DNA from: a virus
Strand: one strand, 5' to 3'
Virus record (IMG/VR): IMGVR_UViG_3300040808_001376
Coordinates: 1-20,878 of that record
Length of the DNA: 20,878 nucleotides
Positions 17,224 through 20,878 of this stretch are shown piece by piece. The translations under genes and the position numbers were made by a program. Within the stretch, counting starts at the first letter, position 1. Each line of letters starts with the position of its first letter. A model generated the notes under the pieces. That model saw only the letters and a list, made by a program, of their open reading frames with translations, was not told the DNA's origin and did not search any database.

Positions 17224-17664
17224 TTAACTTAATAGACCGTTTTCTTTATCAAATCTAAAACGTAACTGATCTTGAATTTTGTAGGGTAAAAATATAAGGG
17301 ATATATCAACTTGTATGCCTTGCTCGTATGTATCAACTATAATTTGATCTATTTTGGTTCTAGGATCATAGTTAACAATACGAGTAACATCATTAACTAC
17401 TGCTTCTTGTACTTCTTTTGTAAACGGTTCAAATAAGATATCCCATATAATAGTTCCAAATGTAAGATCGCTTAATTTTTCACTCTGTCTAATATGAAAA
17501 TGATTTATTAAATCTTGCTTAATTAAGTCATAGTCGTACAATCCAAAGTTTTTTGCATCAGGTGAAACTGTAGAAAATCCTCTATAGGTTCTACCGTCAA
17601 GTGATTTTTTAGAGTTTGGCTGTACTGTTACACGTTTATATAGATTTTTTTCTAATTGACTCAT
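17224..17664 (-). CDS. 25: Baseplate wedge protein gp25
   Basis: This is a gp25 / P2 gpW / TssE-type protein that joins the wedge core to the first sheath ring in contractile systems. At 146 residues it is slightly longer than T4 gp25 (132). Family features are DLIKQDLINHFHIRQSEKL near residue 45, FGTIIWDILFEPFT near 70 (with the conserved Glu-Pro), and VTRIVNYDPR near 93, followed by two predicted beta strands. The start at 17664 is 15 bases after the gp5 stop, with only a weak AGGG site 10 bases upstream, so translation may be helped by read-on from gp5. The order gp5, gp25, gp6 resembles P2 V-W-J. Confidence 0.93.
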   Translation of the reverse strand: MSQLEKNLYKRVTVQPNSKKSLDGRTYRGFSTVSPDAKNFGLYDYDLIKQDLINHFHIRQSEKLSDLTFGTIIWDILFEPFTKEVQEAVVNDVTRIVNYDPRTKIDQIIVDTYEQGIQVDISLIFLPYKIQDQLRFRFDKENGLLS

Positions 17665-17679
17665 ACTGTATTTACCCTA

Positions 17680-20157
17680 TTAAAATGGTCCAATTGGCGG
17701 TATTTCTGCTAAATTATCATCCGGACTTATTGTTACATCTGCTTGCGATTCTTGCTCATCTATTAAACTTTTTAGTGCATCTGCTAATTCATTTTTAAAT
17801 CTAGACACAACTGATCTTCTAACAGCAGGAGTACTTGAACCAAAATATTTCATTCCGTTACTTGCAGCCCTTTCTAAGTATACCATTTTGACCATTGCTC
17901 TATCAGATGGTGTATCTGCGCCAATGGTTTTAACTGCTCTTTCAAATATACGCTGGCATCCTGAATTTCCATGTTGTATAGCTGTAGACCAAACAACATC
18001 TTGTAGCGTTTTAGAACGTTCTCGTGGATCAATTCCAGTAGCTCGTTTAATACGTTTTGCAGCAGGTTCAAAGTATGTTTTAACAGCAAACGAATGTTGT
18101 GCTTCTGCATTAGCAGCATCGGACATTAAAGATTGCCAACCTTGTTTAAAAGTATCAGATCCTGATCTTGCTGCATTTTCTCCGCCCAATGCATTTATTC
18201 CGTCATACAAACTGGAATAATTATGTTCACAATACTTAATAAAATTACCCATTGCACCTGTATTAGCAGCAATTTGATATGTTCCATAACTCCAGCCGCC
18301 AGTTCTGTCATAACCAATAGCAGATGGCTCTCCTCTAGACTCATATTTTGCACTCAATGATCCTAATTCTTCACTAAATTCAAAATTTGGATTTGCTGCA
18401 TAATCATCTGATCCTGTAAAACCTAATTCGTCTCCATTTAAATCCTTTCTTCCTGCAAGAGAAGTTGTACCTGAATTAATCTGGCCGCCGCTGCCAGCAA
18501 CATATGCACTTGCTTTCCTACCGCCTGTATTTTTAAAGAATGTATCAGGAGTTAGTACCCTATTAGCTGACGGTAATCCTCCAGGTGTTTCTCTGTCAGT
18601 TTCTGTTTTTTTATAAGATAAAGGATCTAAATTTTCATGATGTGGCCAAGGTTCGTGTTGCGGAGCTCTACATAAAATACTTTCATAAGGTTCAATTATG
18701 CCGCCTGGTTTAACACGAGGTAAAGTTACTGTACCTAATATATCAACTTCTTTTGCAGTTTGTGCTGTTGCTGCTTTTGGTCCATTCATATGAACAAACG
18801 TTGCTGTTTCTCTGTGTTCTTTTTTGCTGCTTATATGAGTATATGCACCTGTAGTTAATCTATTATCACCGACTGATTTAATATTCATATTTCCAGCAGT
18901 GTCAATATATTGATTTTTCTTTACTTTCATATGATGATCTTTTGCAATAGTTACTTTACTATCAGCACCAATATGTAAATTGTAATCATATGCAGATTCT
19001 ATTTGCACCCTGCCGCTAGGAGCATCATTTTTATCTGTTGCACTACCATCATTGTAACGTGCAGTTGCTTTAATATTAACATTTCTTCCTGCTTCTAAAT
19101 TAATATCACGTTCGGCAGTAACGTTAAGATCATTTTCAGTCATAATACTAACACTGTCTTGTGCGTGAATATCAATTTTGCCATCGCTAGACATTTCTAT
19201 CCATGTAGTGCCTCTAGCGTTTCCTATGTAAATTAAATCTTCCGAATTATGCAATAGAAGCTGATGTCCAGTGCGTGTTCTAAAACGTAACAATTCATTT
19301 TGAGGAATTGTATTATCGCCTTCTTGACCTTCTTTTACATTTTTGTAAATAGGCGGGCCGTCTTCTGCATGAGTAGCTCTTACAAACCTATCATCACCGT
19401 CGTCCATTACAAAACTACTTCCGCCTAATCTATTAGAAGGAACTGAAATCTTTTGTTTTGCAGAACCAATTGCAGCCGTTGGAGCACCATCTCTATAATC
19501 TTTAGGGCCCGGCGTACTAACACCAAAAACCATGCTAGGTATTTCACGTCTAGCACTAGTAGTTGTTGTTCCTCGAACTTCGTCATTTAATAAACCTTGG
19601 ACTTCTAATGTTTCAGTAAAATCTTTATTATATGGTTTATTAAATAGCGTAGGGTCAATTAAAGCACCATCTTCGTTTGCTTTATTATATTCTCCTACAG
19701 GAAGTTTTCTGCCTTTTAAATTTTCTGGTAAATCTGCTTGGGTTGTTTTTTCTGTTGATGCTCTGCCGTCAGGAACCATAAAGTTCATATAATCTGCAGG
19801 TATACATCCTATCCAATAACCAAAGTTTGCATTGCCTTCTGCAAAAATAACAAGAACACGGGTTCCAACATCTGGCGGCACCATCCACATACCGTAAGAC
19901 TTTTGTGTATGCTGATATCCTTCATTTGCTGTAAGTGCATTATTAGGAGTTACTCCGTAAAACGGACTTAGGTACTTTACGTTTAATAATTGTCCTGTTC
20001 TTTCTGGTGTGCCACCAGCTGAAGTATATTTTAAAAGTTCAACTGTCAATCCGCCCATATACTTTGTATCAAGATTATTTACTACGATTGCTTCATACGG
20101 TCCTGGATCGTTGAATTTCTTTTCTGTATGTCTAGTTCTTTGGTAACTTGAAGCCAT
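17680..20157 (-). CDS. 5: Baseplate hub spike gp5 with C-terminal hydrolase-like domain
   Basis: This is the central spike of the tail, the trimeric needle that pierces the outer membrane. Residues 18-125 fit the N-terminal OB-fold of gp5/VgrG spikes, including MWMVPPDVGTRVLVIFAEG and GYWIGCIP. Residues 295-455 form a beta-helix: LLLHNSEDLIYIGN, then short alternating strands such as DLNVTAERDINLEAGRNVNI. A CRAPQHEPWPHHENLDP segment follows at 496-512. Residues 590-800 look like a glycan hydrolase, with YESRGEPSAIGYD (E606) and GGWSYGTYQIA, then VVWSTAIQHG. T4 gp5 (575 residues) instead has its lysozyme between the OB-fold and the helix. I see no lysozyme there. The start at 20157 has AAAGGA 7 bases upstream, overlapping the stop of the gene before it. 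gp25 follows after 15 bases. Confidence 0.92.
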   Translation of the reverse strand: MASSYQRTRHTEKKFNDPGPYEAIVVNNLDTKYMGGLTVELLKYTSAGGTPERTGQLLNVKYLSPFYGVTPNNALTANEGYQHTQKSYGMWMVPPDVGTRVLVIFAEGNANFGYWIGCIPADYMNFMVPDGRASTEKTTQADLPENLKGRKLPVGEYNKANEDGALIDPTLFNKPYNKDFTETLEVQGLLNDEVRGTTTTSARREIPSMVFGVSTPGPKDYRDGAPTAAIGSAKQKISVPSNRLGGSSFVMDDGDDRFVRATHAEDGPPIYKNVKEGQEGDNTIPQNELLRFRTRTGHQLLLHNSEDLIYIGNARGTTWIEMSSDGKIDIHAQDSVSIMTENDLNVTAERDINLEAGRNVNIKATARYNDGSATDKNDAPSGRVQIESAYDYNLHIGADSKVTIAKDHHMKVKKNQYIDTAGNMNIKSVGDNRLTTGAYTHISSKKEHRETATFVHMNGPKAATAQTAKEVDILGTVTLPRVKPGGIIEPYESILCRAPQHEPWPHHENLDPLSYKKTETDRETPGGLPSANRVLTPDTFFKNTGGRKASAYVAGSGGQINSGTTSLAGRKDLNGDELGFTGSDDYAANPNFEFSEELGSLSAKYESRGEPSAIGYDRTGGWSYGTYQIAANTGAMGNFIKYCEHNYSSLYDGINALGGENAARSGSDTFKQGWQSLMSDAANAEAQHSFAVKTYFEPAAKRIKRATGIDPRERSKTLQDVVWSTAIQHGNSGCQRIFERAVKTIGADTPSDRAMVKMVYLERAASNGMKYFGSSTPAVRRSVVSRFKNELADALKSLIDEQESQADVTISPDDNLAEIPPIGPF
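17758..18390 (-). other. 5: C-terminal peptidoglycan hydrolase-like domain of gp5 (residues 590-800)
   Basis: The domain has a Glu in YESRGEPSAIGYD and a GGWSYGTYQIA motif. From memory this matches the GGxSYGxYQ motif of chitosanase/lysozyme-like domains on evolved VgrG spikes and some phage tail tips. A helical remainder follows, with VVWSTAIQHG and GMKYFGSS. E606 is the likely general acid. Activity is inferred from motif only. Confidence 0.6.
18793..19275 (-). other. 5: Beta-helix needle of gp5 (residues 295-455)
   Basis: Short strands of alternating small and hydrophobic residues repeat roughly every eight residues, as in DGKIDIHAQDSVSIM and GNMNIKSVGDNRLTTGA. This is the pattern of the trimeric gp5/VgrG needle that forms the spike shaft. 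Confidence 0.75.
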
Positions 20158-20164
20158 TAATTAT

Positions 20165-20170
20165 TCCTTT
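20165..20170 (-). promoter_or_regulatory. Ribosome binding site of gp5
   Basis: AAAGGA lies 7 bases before the ATG at 20157 and overlaps the TAA of the preceding gene at 20171-20169. This suggests coupled translation and supports the chosen start. Confidence 0.7.
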
Positions 20171-20878
20171 AAGGAGTTGTAAAAACCTTTTTTCCACTTT
20201 TAAAATCATATCTGTCAAACCCAGGCTTTAGTACTTCGTAATTATATACTGTTCCTGAAGATGCAGTTGGAGGAGGTTCAGTAACAGTAGAAGGAGTAGT
20301 TGTTTCAGTATTAGGAGTTGCTGGACCTGCATCTGGTTCTTGATCTTCAGTTTCACTAGTTGTTTCTGTAGTAGTTGTTGTTTCTCCGGTCTTTGTGTTT
20401 TGTGTTGTTTTTGTTGTTGTGCCGCTGGCGTTACTTGTTACAGAAGAAGATTCTTCAGGCGGTTCATTACTAACATCTGGATTAGCTTCAAATATAGGAA
20501 GACCTTTATATTCTCCACATTTAACAGAGCCTGGAGGCTGGAAAATTTTAGTTCTATCACTATTTTCTACTATTTCTGCATTATAATCGTATAATGTACG
20601 TATTACATTTCCGTTAATAGATGCATATGCTATAAAAAATCTATTTTTCATAGTATAAAATGGTTCACCGTTAACTACCCTAACAAGAGTAGGCATTGTA
20701 TTTTCTGTTATAGGCTTTGCAACACTAACAATATCTGCAACAAACTCGTCGTATGTTAAATAGGTGATTGTTTCATATTCGTCTAGCCAATACTGACCTT
20801 CAACAGGAAGATCTTCAGAAGGAGCATCTGCCCCTTTTTGTTGAATGTCTTCTGGTCCTGCATCTGGTGCTAAATCTT
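20169..20878 (-). CDS. Unrecognised tail-region protein with Thr-rich linker (partial, 5' end off right edge)
   Basis: The frame ends at TAA 20171-20169 and is open to the right edge, showing 235 residues. An internal ATG at 20696 could be taken as the start. It has no ribosome site before it, and the 60 upstream codons read as sensible protein (GQYWLDEYETITYLTYDEF), so I treat the gene as partial. The visible parts are an acidic Pro-rich segment with PDAGP; a compact part with NRFFIAYASINGNVIRTLYD and GEYKGLPIFE; a Thr/Glu/Pro linker of about 70 residues; and a short C-terminal segment (VYNYEVLKPGFDRYDFKSG). I do not recognise the family. Its place just before gp5, 11 bases away, suggests a late structural protein of the hub or baseplate. 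Confidence 0.8.
   Translation of the reverse strand, partial: DLAPDAGPEDIQQKGADAPSEDLPVEGQYWLDEYETITYLTYDEFVADIVSVAKPITENTMPTLVRVVNGEPFYTMKNRFFIAYASINGNVIRTLYDYNAEIVENSDRTKIFQPPGSVKCGEYKGLPIFEANPDVSNEPPEESSSVTSNASGTTTKTTQNTKTGETTTTTETTSETEDQEPDAGPATPNTETTTPSTVTEPPPTASSGTVYNYEVLKPGFDRYDFKSGKKVFTTP
20256..20462 (-). repeat. Thr/Glu/Pro low-complexity linker in the protein before gp5
   Basis: About 69 residues are dominated by Thr, Ser, Glu and Pro, for example KTGETTTTTETTSETEDQE and TETTTPSTVTEPPPTASS. It is probably a disordered, extended tether between two small folded parts. The DNA shows simple ACT/ACA codon runs. Confidence 0.75.

Noticed and set aside
17874-18119. Minus-strand frame of 81 codons inside gp5
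   Set aside because: It overlaps the hydrolase-like domain of gp5 in another frame and has no ribosome site or recognisable content.
20256-20462. Possible CRISPR or tandem DNA repeat
   Set aside because: The repetition is codon-level Thr/Glu/Pro low complexity inside a gene, with no regular repeat-spacer units.
20169-20696. ATG at 20696 as the start of the gene before gp5
   Set aside because: No ribosome site precedes it and the frame stays open with protein-like content to the window edge, so it is more likely an internal Met.

Overview
This window is a block of late tail and baseplate genes from a T4-like contractile-tailed phage (myovirus). All genes lie on the minus strand, so transcription runs from high to low coordinates. 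The DNA is clearly AT-rich and packed with genes. The proteins resemble those of T4-like marine myoviruses such as pelagiphages and cyanophages: a gp6 N-terminal signature, a VgrG-like gp5 spike, and a giant tail protein with motifs I associate with marine phage structural proteins. The host cannot be read from the window. A marine alphaproteobacterium such as a SAR11-type host is only a guess from the base composition and protein style.

Layout in transcription order. (1) 20878-20169: the 3' part of an unrecognised structural-type protein with a long Thr/Glu/Pro-rich linker; its start lies beyond the right edge. (2) 20157-17680: gp5, the central spike, with an OB-fold, a beta-helix and a C-terminal cell-wall hydrolase-like domain. 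(3) 17664-17224: gp25, a baseplate wedge/sheath-initiator protein. (4) A 58-base gap with a late-promoter-like GATAAATA. (5) 17165-13629: gp6, a baseplate wedge protein of 1178 residues with a Ser/Asn-rich C-terminal tail. (6) 13629-1: a giant open reading frame whose first 4543 codons are visible and which runs off the left edge. It starts inside the gp6 stop codon (TAATG overlap) and fills about two thirds of the window.

The genes probably act together. gp5 forms the membrane- and wall-piercing spike in the hub, gp25 and gp6 form the wedge ring around it, and the giant protein sits in the gene position of T4 gp7 (P2 gpI). The order spike, gp25, gp6/J, next wedge gene follows the P2 V-W-J-I order rather than T4, where gene 25 lies elsewhere. 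The giant protein is the most notable object. By eye it carries an N-terminal cupredoxin-like domain, seven integrin-like FG-GAP motifs that could form a beta-propeller, several chitin-binding (CBM5/12-like) repeats, two of which sit between propeller motifs, and glycine-rich GxGY repeats near the visible end. These suggest a peripheral baseplate/tail protein with sugar-binding ability, but that function is inferred.

I found no RNA genes, CRISPR arrays, insertion sequences or plus-strand genes. No gene-free stretch exceeds 58 bases.
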